Assembly (NCBI GenBank): GCA_001399705.1
Contig: LJCR01000162.1
Coordinates: 1-5,947 of the forward strand
Origin: Kouleothrix aurantiaca
Lineage (GTDB): Bacteria; Chloroflexota; Chloroflexia; Chloroflexales; Roseiflexaceae
Length of the DNA: 5,947 bases
Reading direction: 5' to 3'
In this document: in pieces, positions 1-4,843 of the stretch
Numbering within the stretch: position 1 is the first letter of the stretch
Layout: the number at the start of each line of letters is the position of its first letter
The notes under the pieces: model-generated
Seen by the model: the letters and a program-made list of their open reading frames with translations, nothing else
Databases searched by the model: none
What the model was told of the DNA's origin: nothing
Position numbers and translations under genes: made by a program

Positions 1-1187
1 TCGATGCGCTCCGCCAGATCGGCCTCCTCATTGACCACTTTGTTGACGACCAGCAGCGGCGTCTTTCCAATCTGGTGGAGATACCAGCGCATCGGGTCGT
101 TCAGCAGCAACTCCTCAAGCTCGGGCGCCGGGGTTTCCTGATCGAACTCGTCCGCGGCCTGCTGCGCGAGCAATTCGGATTCGCGCTCCAGCGCGGCCAG
201 TTCCTGATCGTCGCTCAGATTCTCAGGCGGCGCCGCTTCCTCCGCGCGCTCGTCGACGATTTGCGCTTCCGGGGTCTCAAGTGCCGCGACCGCCGCGACA
301 GCGTCGTCTGAAGCAACCACAGCGCTTGCGGCTGTCGGGGCGGCGAGTGCAACCTCTACGGCAGCAGCGGTGGCCAGGTTGCTGGCGGGATCAGCCAAAG
401 GCGGCGGCGCGCCGACGACGAGGGCAAGTGGCGCAGCGTGCTGTCGATGGCGCGCGGGCTGGGTCACCAGCGGCGCGGCTCCATCCGCGGCGCTCTGACG
501 CCGGCGCAACACGGTCAGCAACTCACCGTGCGCTTCGATCGTATGATGCGCCAGGAGTTTCGGCGGCAGGGTCACGTCGCATTCCGGGCATTTCTCTGGC
601 TCCTGGGCTGGCAGCACATCAGGATCAGACCCTGGCGCGGGCGACTGAGCTGCGTCAGGCGCAATCGCACTCGCCGCATACCGCGCGCGCAGCTCGCTCA
701 GCGTCGCGCCGTGAGCGGTCTGGCAGTGCCGGCCCAGCGCCTGTCCGGTTTCCCGCGTCTCGGTGCAAGTCGGGTCGGGGCATGGAATCGGGGCGCGCGG
801 CTTTGCCGTTCCAACAGCCGGCTCGGCCGGCTGAGCAGCGCCTCGCGCCGCAAGCTGCGCGCGCAGTCGCATGAGTTCCTCGGCCTGCGCCGCGATTTGA
901 CCGTCCTGGCCAGCAAGCGCGGTCCTGAGCCGCTGATTGTCCGTCTCGCGCTCGATCAGCGCCGCGGCGGTCGTCTCGCCCCACTGCTGCTCGGTCGCGT
1001 AGATTCCGAGGAGTGTGCCGCTGGCCTCATCGCGCGCCAGGACCACGCCGACGCGAAGATAATCGACCCCACGGGTGGTACCGAGCCGCACAGCGCCATC
1101 CAGCAGCGCCTCAATGGTGCGCTCAGGCATGCGTTCGGCCACAATCGGCAGGCCATGTGGAGCCTCAGGTGTGCTCGTTCTTTTCAT
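1..1187 (-). CDS. Sigma-70-family RNA polymerase sigma factor with zinc-finger-like N-terminal extension (partial, C-terminus off the left edge)
   Basis: Reading leftward from the ATG at 1187, the frame is open for 395 codons to the window edge. Residues 364-395 (DPMRWYLHQIGKTPLL, then EADLAERI) match sigma-70 region 1.2, normally DPVRxYLxEIGxxPLL...LAxxI. The family recruits RNA polymerase to promoters; regions 2-4 would lie beyond position 1. The 363 residues before it are unusual. There is an alpha/beta-looking segment (about 20-70), a predicted coiled coil (76-116), and two C2H2-like motifs. The first is C136-x4-C141-x12-H154-x4-H159; the second is C200-x2-C203-x10/11-H214 or H215, then H220. 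An Ala/Pro-rich linker and an acidic stretch (about 305-362) follow. The start is supported by GGAGAA 7-9 nt upstream; a TTG one codon earlier is the alternative. The gene lies 156 bp after the SSB gene with no clear promoter of its own, so read-through is likely. Sigma assignment is fairly sure; zinc binding is inferred. Confidence 0.8.
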   Translation of the reverse strand, partial: MKRTSTPEAPHGLPIVAERMPERTIEALLDGAVRLGTTRGVDYLRVGVVLARDEASGTLLGIYATEQQWGETTAAALIERETDNQRLRTALAGQDGQIAAQAEELMRLRAQLAARGAAQPAEPAVGTAKPRAPIPCPDPTCTETRETGQALGRHCQTAHGATLSELRARYAASAIAPDAAQSPAPGSDPDVLPAQEPEKCPECDVTLPPKLLAHHTIEAHGELLTVLRRRQSAADGAAPLVTQPARHRQHAAPLALVVGAPPPLADPASNLATAAAVEVALAAPTAASAVVASDDAVAAVAALETPEAQIVDERAEEAAPPENLSDDQELAALERESELLAQQAADEFDQETPAPELEELLLNDPMRWYLHQIGKTPLLVVNKVVNEEADLAERI

Positions 1188-1222
1188 CAAATGTTCTCCA
1201 CGTAAGACGGGGAGCAGCTCGC

Positions 1223-1249
1223 GCGATGTGGGACACTGTCCCAGATCGC
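1223..1249. promoter_or_regulatory. 27-bp near-perfect palindrome, candidate operator
   Basis: Arms GCGAT-g-TGGGACA and TGTCCCA-g-ATCGC flank a single central C at 1236. Twelve of 13 positions are symmetric. It lies in the SSB-sigma gap, 36 bp before the sigma ATG. A one-base centre and no T tract on either side fit a dimeric-repressor operator better than a terminator, though RNA from it could also form a hairpin. The binding protein is unknown. Confidence 0.5.
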
Positions 1250-1343
1250 CGTCGTGTTCGGCGGTTCGCCCTGCGCCGCTGCCGATGGAAGGGAAAGACC
1301 CGCGATCGATCCTTCGCGCCTCTCAACGCGGCGCGTGGCGCGT

Positions 1344-2078
1344 CTAGGCGGCTGCTGAGACGCCGGCCAGATACGCGGGCAGGTCCTCAACTGAAAACGC
1401 CGGCACTCGCGCGGCCACAGCCGCGGCCATCTGCTCAGCGAGCAGATTCCATCCTTCAGCGGTTGTCGGCTCATCAACACCGGGCAGAAACCGGCGGATC
1501 TCACTAAACCGCCGCGGCCGTACGAGATGGCCCCAGCGCTCAAAAAACGCCCGCCTGGCGGCTCGGCAGCGCCTGATCGCAGCCGGATCACGAACAGGTG
1601 GCCCGGCTTCCCACTGCGGCGTCCACTCACCGGACGGCTCCGGCAGCGCTGGCGGGGTTGGCGGCGCGTCCAGAGCTGCGTCGAGATCCGCGTTCATCGC
1701 CGCGAGCGCGGCGGCGGCAGCCTCCCACTCCGGCTCAGACACATCACCATCACTCCAGGATCGGCCGCCTCTCGCATCCAGCACGAAGCTGGCCACGACC
1801 TCAACCACGGACCGCTCCTGGCGTGTTGCTTGATCGACCCATATGCGCGTCTGAAGGCGGCCCAGGATCATGACCGGCGCGCCGCGACGCAGCGCTTCCA
1901 GACATCCCTCGGCCAGCGCGTCCCAGGTGACGATCCGAAACCACTCGGCGTGCTCGCCTCCGCATTCCAAATGGTTCGCGGCGACACGGAAAACGGCGCA
2001 TGGCCTGCGCGTCCGCCGCCTCTCGGGGTCGGCGCCAAGGCGGCCACTCAGCAAGACACGATTAAGATCACTGGCCAT
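1344..2078 (-). CDS. ssb: Single-stranded DNA-binding protein (SSB-like OB fold) with atypical C-terminal region
   Basis: The 244-residue product begins MASDLNRVLLSGRLGADPE, the usual SSB opening (N-x-V-x-L-x-G-R-L-x-x-D-P-E). The OB fold covers residues 1-101, with EWFRIVTWDALAE at 45-57, then PVMILGRLQTRIW at 68-80 and VVEVVASFVLD at 91-101. SSB coats single-stranded DNA during replication and repair. I chose the ATG at 2078 because the family motif starts there and GAGGG lies just upstream; the ATG at 2135 would add 19 residues unlike the family. The C-terminus is odd. It has an Ala/Pro-rich linker (about 105-160), then a segment rich in Arg and aromatic residues (about 165-215). It ends in GVSAAA instead of the acidic tip (DDxxPF-like) that most bacterial SSBs use to bind partners. 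It is the first gene of the leftward unit with the sigma gene. Confidence 0.87.
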   Translation of the reverse strand: MASDLNRVLLSGRLGADPERRRTRRPCAVFRVAANHLECGGEHAEWFRIVTWDALAEGCLEALRRGAPVMILGRLQTRIWVDQATRQERSVVEVVASFVLDARGGRSWSDGDVSEPEWEAAAAALAAMNADLDAALDAPPTPPALPEPSGEWTPQWEAGPPVRDPAAIRRCRAARRAFFERWGHLVRPRRFSEIRRFLPGVDEPTTAEGWNLLAEQMAAAVAARVPAFSVEDLPAYLAGVSAAA

Positions 2079-2253
2079 GCGGCCCTCGCGCGGTAGCGCA
2101 GGATGAGCGTGAACCAAAGAGACAGGCGCAAACACGCCGATACTGCCGGCCCGCTCTACCAGATTTGAGGGACAGACGCATCCTGCTGCATTATGATCCT
2201 GTGTTCCGCACGAACAGCATAGGAAAGCCGTCCAATTACAGAACTACTCGCTG

Positions 2254-2282
2254 ATTTTATCACATAATTACATTATTGTCAA
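2254..2282 (-). promoter_or_regulatory. Sigma-70-type promoter for the ssb / sigma-factor unit
   Basis: On the minus strand the -35 is TTGACA (2282-2277, full consensus) and the -10 is TAAAAT (2259-2254, 5 of 6), with a 17-bp spacer and a TGA extended -10. The predicted start is near 2247, giving an ssb leader of about 170 nt. That leader holds a small inverted repeat, TGTTC/GAACA, at 2202-2216. The -35 lies inside the first copy of the TATTGTCAWT repeat. Confidence 0.72.
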
Positions 2283-2305
2283 TCCACAGTATTGTCATTC
2301 GACAA
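2274..2305. promoter_or_regulatory. Repeated TATTGTCAWT motif and TTGTC/GACAA inverted repeat between divergent promoters, candidate shared operator
   Basis: TATTGTCAAT starts at 2274 and TATTGTCATT at 2290, a direct repeat with a 16-bp period. The second copy is also the left arm of TTGTC-ATTC-GACAA (2292-2305). One copy covers the leftward -35 and the inverted repeat covers the rightward -35 (2299-2304), so one bound protein could silence both directions. The adjacent ribbon-helix-helix-like protein is the natural candidate, by inference only. Confidence 0.4.
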
Positions 2306-2327
2306 CAGGCGCCAGGCATGGTATACT
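2299..2327 (+). promoter_or_regulatory. Sigma-70-type promoter for the RHH / receiver-ATPase operon
   Basis: The -35 is TCGACA (2299-2304, 5 of 6) and the -10 is TATACT (2322-2327, 5 of 6), with a 17-bp spacer and a TGG extended -10. The predicted start is near 2334, leaving a 50-nt leader before the ATG at 2384. The leader contains a perfect hairpin, GCCGCG-AGGC-CGCGGC (2350-2365), that ends 6 nt before the ribosome-binding site. This promoter argues against the in-frame TTG at 2276 and ATG at 2318 as translation starts. Confidence 0.7.
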
Positions 2328-2383
2328 CGCGTCCATTCACTGCCGCACCGCCGCGAGGCCGCGGCTACGAAGCGAGGACATTC

Positions 2384-2818
2384 ATGTCTTCCGACGCGCG
2401 CGGCCGACAACTCGGCCTCCCAATCGCAGCGCACACCGTGCTCGACATGGAAGCGCTACGGCAAACAGCACTCTCCAGCTACGCCGTGTCAAAGCGAGCG
2501 GTGGCGCTCTGCGCAGTCTGCGTGTTTCTGGATGCCCCACCCGAGGAACGCAACGCATGGATGCAGTCGCTGATCCCACCACCCAGCATCCGGCCATTCC
2601 GCTCATTAGAGCTGCCGATCGAGTTGCACATGGCCATCGAGCTTGAGGCGGCGCGTCTCAGCGAGATTCTTAGGGCGCCGATCACCAAAGGCGTGGTCGT
2701 CGCCGCGGCAGCCGAGTATTACCAGCATCTCCCGGAAAGTACGCGCCCGATTGCAGGCCACCGCACGCCGCGCAGAGATCAACTAGCCGCGAGTGCGGCC
2801 CGGAAAGCCGGATCATAA
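2384..2818 (+). CDS. Small protein with two tandem ribbon-helix-helix-like units, putative DNA-binding regulator
   Basis: The 144-residue product starts at the ATG at 2384, preceded by GCGAGGA (2372-2378) at good spacing and downstream of the mapped promoter. I do not recognise a named family. Residues 10-56 align without gaps to residues 75-121, at a constant offset of 65. Shared residues include L10/L75, L12/L77, P13/P78, I14/I79, H17/H82, E23/E88, A24/A89, R26/R91, K37/K102, V40/V105 and A44/A109. Each unit has the ribbon-helix-helix order: short strand (LGLPI, LELPI), first helix, turn with S/T-K, second helix. Such folds normally bind DNA as dimers, so a duplicated chain could form a single-chain pseudo-dimer. 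The tail (120-144) is basic and disordered-looking. The gene lies 18 nt before the receiver-ATPase gene, so the two are co-transcribed. The reading frame is solid; the function is inferred. Confidence 0.72.
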   Translation: MSSDARGRQLGLPIAAHTVLDMEALRQTALSSYAVSKRAVALCAVCVFLDAPPEERNAWMQSLIPPPSIRPFRSLELPIELHMAIELEAARLSEILRAPITKGVVVAAAAEYYQHLPESTRPIAGHRTPRRDQLAASAARKAGS

Positions 2819-2836
2819 GCCGTAGAGGAACAGTCC

Positions 2837-4369
2837 ATGCCCACGGTGCTCGCTATCGACGACGCCCAAGAATCACTCATTAGCGTGCGCATCGCCGCTC
2901 GCGGTTGTCGCTTACTCACCGCGACAACCGGCGAGGAGGCAATGCGCATGATCGCTGAGCATATCCAAAGCGTGGATGCGGTGATCCTGGATCTGATGCT
3001 CCCCGACATCGACGGCGCGATGCTATGCGCCACCATCCGCCAGCATCATGCTATGGTTCCGATTATCCCGATAACCGGGCACCCGGAGGCGCTGCGCAAG
3101 ATTGAGCACATGGGGGTGTCACTGCCGATCATCAAGCCGGCCGAGTCAACCGAGATTCGGCGCGCGTTACAGGAGGTGCTCGGGATGTCACTGCCAGCAG
3201 TAGAACTTGACGCGTCGCAGCAGGCAATCCAGCAGCAGTTTGATTTCTCCACCAGGGCCACGAACGGCGGCGGGTATACCGCAAACGGCCATATCGCCGG
3301 CGTGCTCGACTACGAGGAGCGACCGGAGTTGTTATCCGTTCGCGGGGCCACCTGGGAAGACCTCGATCTTGCCCTCGTCGAGAAACACATTCAGCGGGCG
3401 ATCTCGCGTCGCGGGTACGACGGCACCGACGACCCGCTGGGCTACCTGCGGCATCACGAGTGCGTGGTCGGAAGCGGCTTTCATCCGACTCCGACGCTCG
3501 TCGGGCTGATCGCGTTCGGCATCCGGCCCGAGCGCTTTCTGACGGCGGAAATCGACATCGCGAAGTTCTCGACCCCGTACGAGGAGCCCGGTGCGATCGT
3601 CAAGCGGCGCACGATCACGGGGACGGCATTTACCCAGATTGAGGGAAGTCTGGCGTTTCTGGACACCCTCAACCCCCAACGCAGCCGCATGGAGGGTGCC
3701 GAGCGGATCGACGAGCATGCCATCAGTCCGCACGTCCTCCGCGAGGTAGTCAACAACGCGGTGCTGCATCGCGACTGGTCCGTGCGCGGCGCGGGTATCC
3801 AAATCAAGCTGTTTCCCGATCGACTTGAGGTGATGAGCCCGGGCGGGCTCCCGCCCGGCGTTACGGTCGACACCATCGGACGCACGCCGGGGGTGCGCCG
3901 AAATCCGGTGCTGGCAGAGCTGCTCCGTAACGCCGGGTACGTCGAGCGCTTTGGGATCGGCTACAAGCTCATCTACCGCGTACTGGAGGAGTGGGGGCTC
4001 AGCGCGCCGACCATCATCGATCACGGCGGTTTCTTCTCGGTGAGCATCCCCGCGCTACGATTCGAGCCGAGAGAGGTGCCGCTGGCCGGCGCGCAGCCCA
4101 TCCCACCGACGCTGACGGGGCGGCTTCGCGAAATCGTGACCACGGTCGAGCAGCTTGGCGGCGCGGCGACGCGCGCCGAGGTTCAGGAGCAACTCCGGCG
4201 CATCATGGAGCAGCGGAGTAACGAGCAACCCCGAAAGAACCTCGAACGTCTCTACGCGGTTGACCGTCGCCAGCTCCAACGCGACCTGACTGAACTGGTC
4301 CAGATAGGATTGCTCTTTGAGGAGGGGCGCACGAACAAGCGCCGCTATTACCGCCAGCGCCCGCACTAA
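2837..4369 (+). CDS. Receiver domain fused to HATPase_c_4 / winged-helix regulator (COG2865-like, without the AlbA_2 domain)
   Basis: The 510-residue product starts at the ATG at 2837, with AGAGGA (2824-2829) 7 nt upstream. Residues 1-118 form a response-regulator receiver: acidic pair D8 D9, phospho-acceptor D52 in ILDLMLPDIDG, T80 and K100, all the expected active-site residues. Residues about 150-280 resemble the section of COG2865 proteins after AlbA_2 (TLVGLIAFGIRPERF at 220-234). Residues 299-378 are an HATPase_c_4 ATP-binding domain: HVLREVVNNAVLHRD (E303, N307), DRLEVMSPGGLP (328-339), then NPVLAELLRNAG and ERFGIGYKLI (356-379). Residues about 424-510 form a winged helix, with recognition-like RRQLQRDLTELVQIGLL at 477-493. 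COG2865 proteins usually begin with AlbA_2 (TEFKxS motif); here a receiver takes its place. Likely a phosphorylation- and ATP-responsive transcription regulator. No histidine kinase is in the window, so the phosphate donor is unknown. Confidence 0.85.
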   Translation: MPTVLAIDDAQESLISVRIAARGCRLLTATTGEEAMRMIAEHIQSVDAVILDLMLPDIDGAMLCATIRQHHAMVPIIPITGHPEALRKIEHMGVSLPIIKPAESTEIRRALQEVLGMSLPAVELDASQQAIQQQFDFSTRATNGGGYTANGHIAGVLDYEERPELLSVRGATWEDLDLALVEKHIQRAISRRGYDGTDDPLGYLRHHECVVGSGFHPTPTLVGLIAFGIRPERFLTAEIDIAKFSTPYEEPGAIVKRRTITGTAFTQIEGSLAFLDTLNPQRSRMEGAERIDEHAISPHVLREVVNNAVLHRDWSVRGAGIQIKLFPDRLEVMSPGGLPPGVTVDTIGRTPGVRRNPVLAELLRNAGYVERFGIGYKLIYRVLEEWGLSAPTIIDHGGFFSVSIPALRFEPREVPLAGAQPIPPTLTGRLREIVTTVEQLGGAATRAEVQEQLRRIMEQRSNEQPRKNLERLYAVDRRQLQRDLTELVQIGLLFEEGRTNKRRYYRQRPH

Positions 4370-4446
4370 CGTTCGGACTCGTTCGGACAAACTTGCGACA
4401 AATTTAGTCCGAACGAGTCCGAACGAGTCCGAACGAGTCCGAACGA
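4370..4446. repeat. Iteron-like array: four direct and two inverted copies of GTCCGAACGA
   Basis: Four perfect head-to-tail copies of the 10-bp unit GTCCGAACGA occupy 4407-4446. Two inverted copies, TCGTTCGGAC at 4379-4388 and CGTTCGGAC (one base short) at 4370-4378, lie to the left across an 18-bp spacer. A partial copy, GTCCGAAC, lies at 4489-4496 inside the next promoter. A 10-bp period puts all copies on nearly the same face of the helix. Their place upstream of the putative initiator suggests binding sites for it, as iterons of theta replicons, although those are usually 17-22 bp. The left and right arms can also pair as a hairpin directly after the stop codon at 4369, but no T tract follows. 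Confidence 0.85.
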
Positions 4447-4482
4447 AGCAAAAAGTGTCGCGAGATTGACGCGAGTTTAGGG

Positions 4483-4511
4483 TTGAATGTCCGAACTGAT
4501 CCTGCTAGACT
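4483..4511 (+). promoter_or_regulatory. Promoter of the putative replication initiator, with a repeat copy in its spacer
   Basis: The -35 is TTGAAT (4483-4488, 4 of 6) and the -10 is TAGACT (4506-4511, 4 of 6), with a 17-bp spacer and a TGC extended -10. The predicted start is near 4518, giving a leader of about 326 nt. GTCCGAAC at 4489-4496 sits directly after the -35, so the protein that binds the upstream array could repress this promoter. Confidence 0.6.
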
Positions 4512-4520
4512 CTCAGGGCA

Positions 4521-4600
4521 TTAGCTGATTTTTAACATTGGGATTGAAGCACGAAGAAAAACAAATCGTAACAAAATCTTTACAAGACTGCAATTAGCAA
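4521..4600. other. AT-rich segment beside the repeat array, candidate unwinding region of an origin
   Basis: Hand count gives 25 G or C in 80 bases (31%) in an otherwise GC-rich window, with A-rich runs around 4555-4578. Iteron-like repeats, an AT-rich segment and a likely initiator gene in that order are the usual parts of an iteron-type plasmid origin. I found no convincing DnaA box (TTATNCACA) here. Low-GC DNA is also expected in an untranslated leader. Confidence 0.4.
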
Positions 4601-4644
4601 TTGTGAACACACGGGCCTGATCCGTGTATCTGGAGCAACCATAA

Positions 4645-4744
4645 CAAAAAGGAAGGGACCTCGACTGTCAGCCCGCGAAGCGCCGTCGAAGTCCCCGCAC
4701 CCGTGCCGGTTCCGCATATTTGCGGCGACCGACGTTGTGTTTGC
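4645..4744 (-). ncRNA. Antisense (counter-transcribed) RNA of about 100 nt, likely copy-number or incompatibility regulator
   Basis: A near-consensus minus-strand promoter ends at 4750 and a minus-strand intrinsic terminator ends at about 4645, with no credible reading frame between. The transcript would start near 4744 and be fully complementary to the initiator leader. Predicted folds are CCGCA-AATA-TGCGG (4725-4712) near the 5' end and the terminator hairpin (4695-4655) at the 3' end. Small antisense RNAs in this position control plasmid initiators in several families (R1 CopA, pT181, ColE2). The sequence resembles none I can name. End positions are predictions. Confidence 0.75.
4646..4695 (-). 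terminator. Rho-independent terminator of the antisense RNA
   Basis: Read on the minus strand, GGGACTTCGAC (4695-4685) pairs with GTCGAGGTCCC (4665-4655) as an 11-bp stem with one G-U wobble and a 19-nt loop that can itself form GCG-CTT-CGC. TTCC and then five T (4650-4646) follow. In the plus-strand RNA the wobble becomes a C-A mismatch and the tract becomes A, so the terminator works in the minus direction. Confidence 0.75.
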
Positions 4745-4749
4745 TCCGA

Positions 4750-4778
4750 ATTATAGCATCCGCCACCAGCCAGGTCAA
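4750..4778 (-). promoter_or_regulatory. Near-consensus promoter for the antisense RNA
   Basis: On the minus strand the -35 is TTGACC (4778-4773, 5 of 6) and the -10 is TATAAT (4755-4750, 6 of 6), with a 17-bp spacer and a TGC extended -10. It is the best promoter match in the window and stronger than the sense promoter at 4483-4511, as expected for a constitutive antisense RNA that must exceed its target. Confidence 0.82.
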
Positions 4779-4843
4779 GATGAAAACCTGGATGTTCAGC
4801 ATCGCAATGCGCCAAGGGCGCAACGGATGCTCGGAGCAAGGAT

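Larger units (their letters stand above)
4628..4843 (+). promoter_or_regulatory. Translational switch in the initiator leader, with two mutually exclusive stems controlling the ribosome-binding site
   Basis: The ribosome-binding site of the downstream gene is GGAG (4833-4836), 7 nt before the ATG. TTGCTCCGA (4741-4749) is a perfect 9-nt complement of TCGGAGCAA (4831-4839), so it can seal that site. The same anti-site can instead pair upstream: 4628-4645 with 4734-4751 forms 16 of 18 pairs (wobbles included), centred on GGAGCAA at 4632-4638, an exact copy of the ribosome-binding-site heptamer. The upstream stem encloses hairpins at 4655-4695 and 4712-4725. The sealing stem encloses hairpins CCAGGT/ACCTGG (4770-4791) and TGCGCC-AAG-GGCGCA (4808-4822). 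The antisense RNA covers the upstream stem, so it should push the leader towards the sealed form. Confidence 0.75.

Noticed and set aside
438..1205. Long plus-strand open frame (255 codons) and other plus-strand frames over 75-1507
   Set aside because: Arg/Ala-rich low-complexity translations with no motif. They lie opposite the minus-strand sigma factor, whose frame carries a conserved region 1.2 and zinc-finger-like motifs.
1527..2096. Plus-strand open frame of 189 codons
   Set aside because: Antisense shadow of the ssb gene in GC-rich DNA; the translation has no recognisable domain.
2079..2135. Longer N-terminus for SSB from ATG 2135
   Set aside because: SSB proteins start at the equivalent of ATG 2078; the extra 19 residues do not fit the family.
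2255..2290. DnaA boxes in TTATCACAT (2257-2265) and CAATCCACA (2280-2288)
   Set aside because: Each departs from TTATNCACA at key positions and they are isolated; the segment is explained by divergent promoters.
2276..2383. Longer N-terminus for the RHH protein from TTG 2276 or ATG 2318
   Set aside because: Both precede or overlap the -10 of the promoter at 2299-2327; ATG 2384 has a good ribosome-binding site.
3332..4024. Minus-strand open frame of 230 codons
   Set aside because: Lies wholly opposite the receiver-ATPase gene, whose domain motifs are unambiguous. No ribosome-binding site or motif supports it.
4370..4425. Inverted repeat after the receiver-ATPase stop read as a rho-independent terminator
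   Set aside because: No T tract follows. The arms are copies of a tandem 10-bp unit that continues beyond the hairpin and recurs in the next promoter, so binding sites explain it better.
4668..4802. Minus-strand frame of 44 codons with a hydrophobic stretch (MLNIQVFILTWLVADAII), resembling a small membrane peptide
   Set aside because: No ribosome-binding site before the ATG at 4802, and the strong antisense promoter starts transcription inside it (near 4744), so the RNA would lack its start codon.
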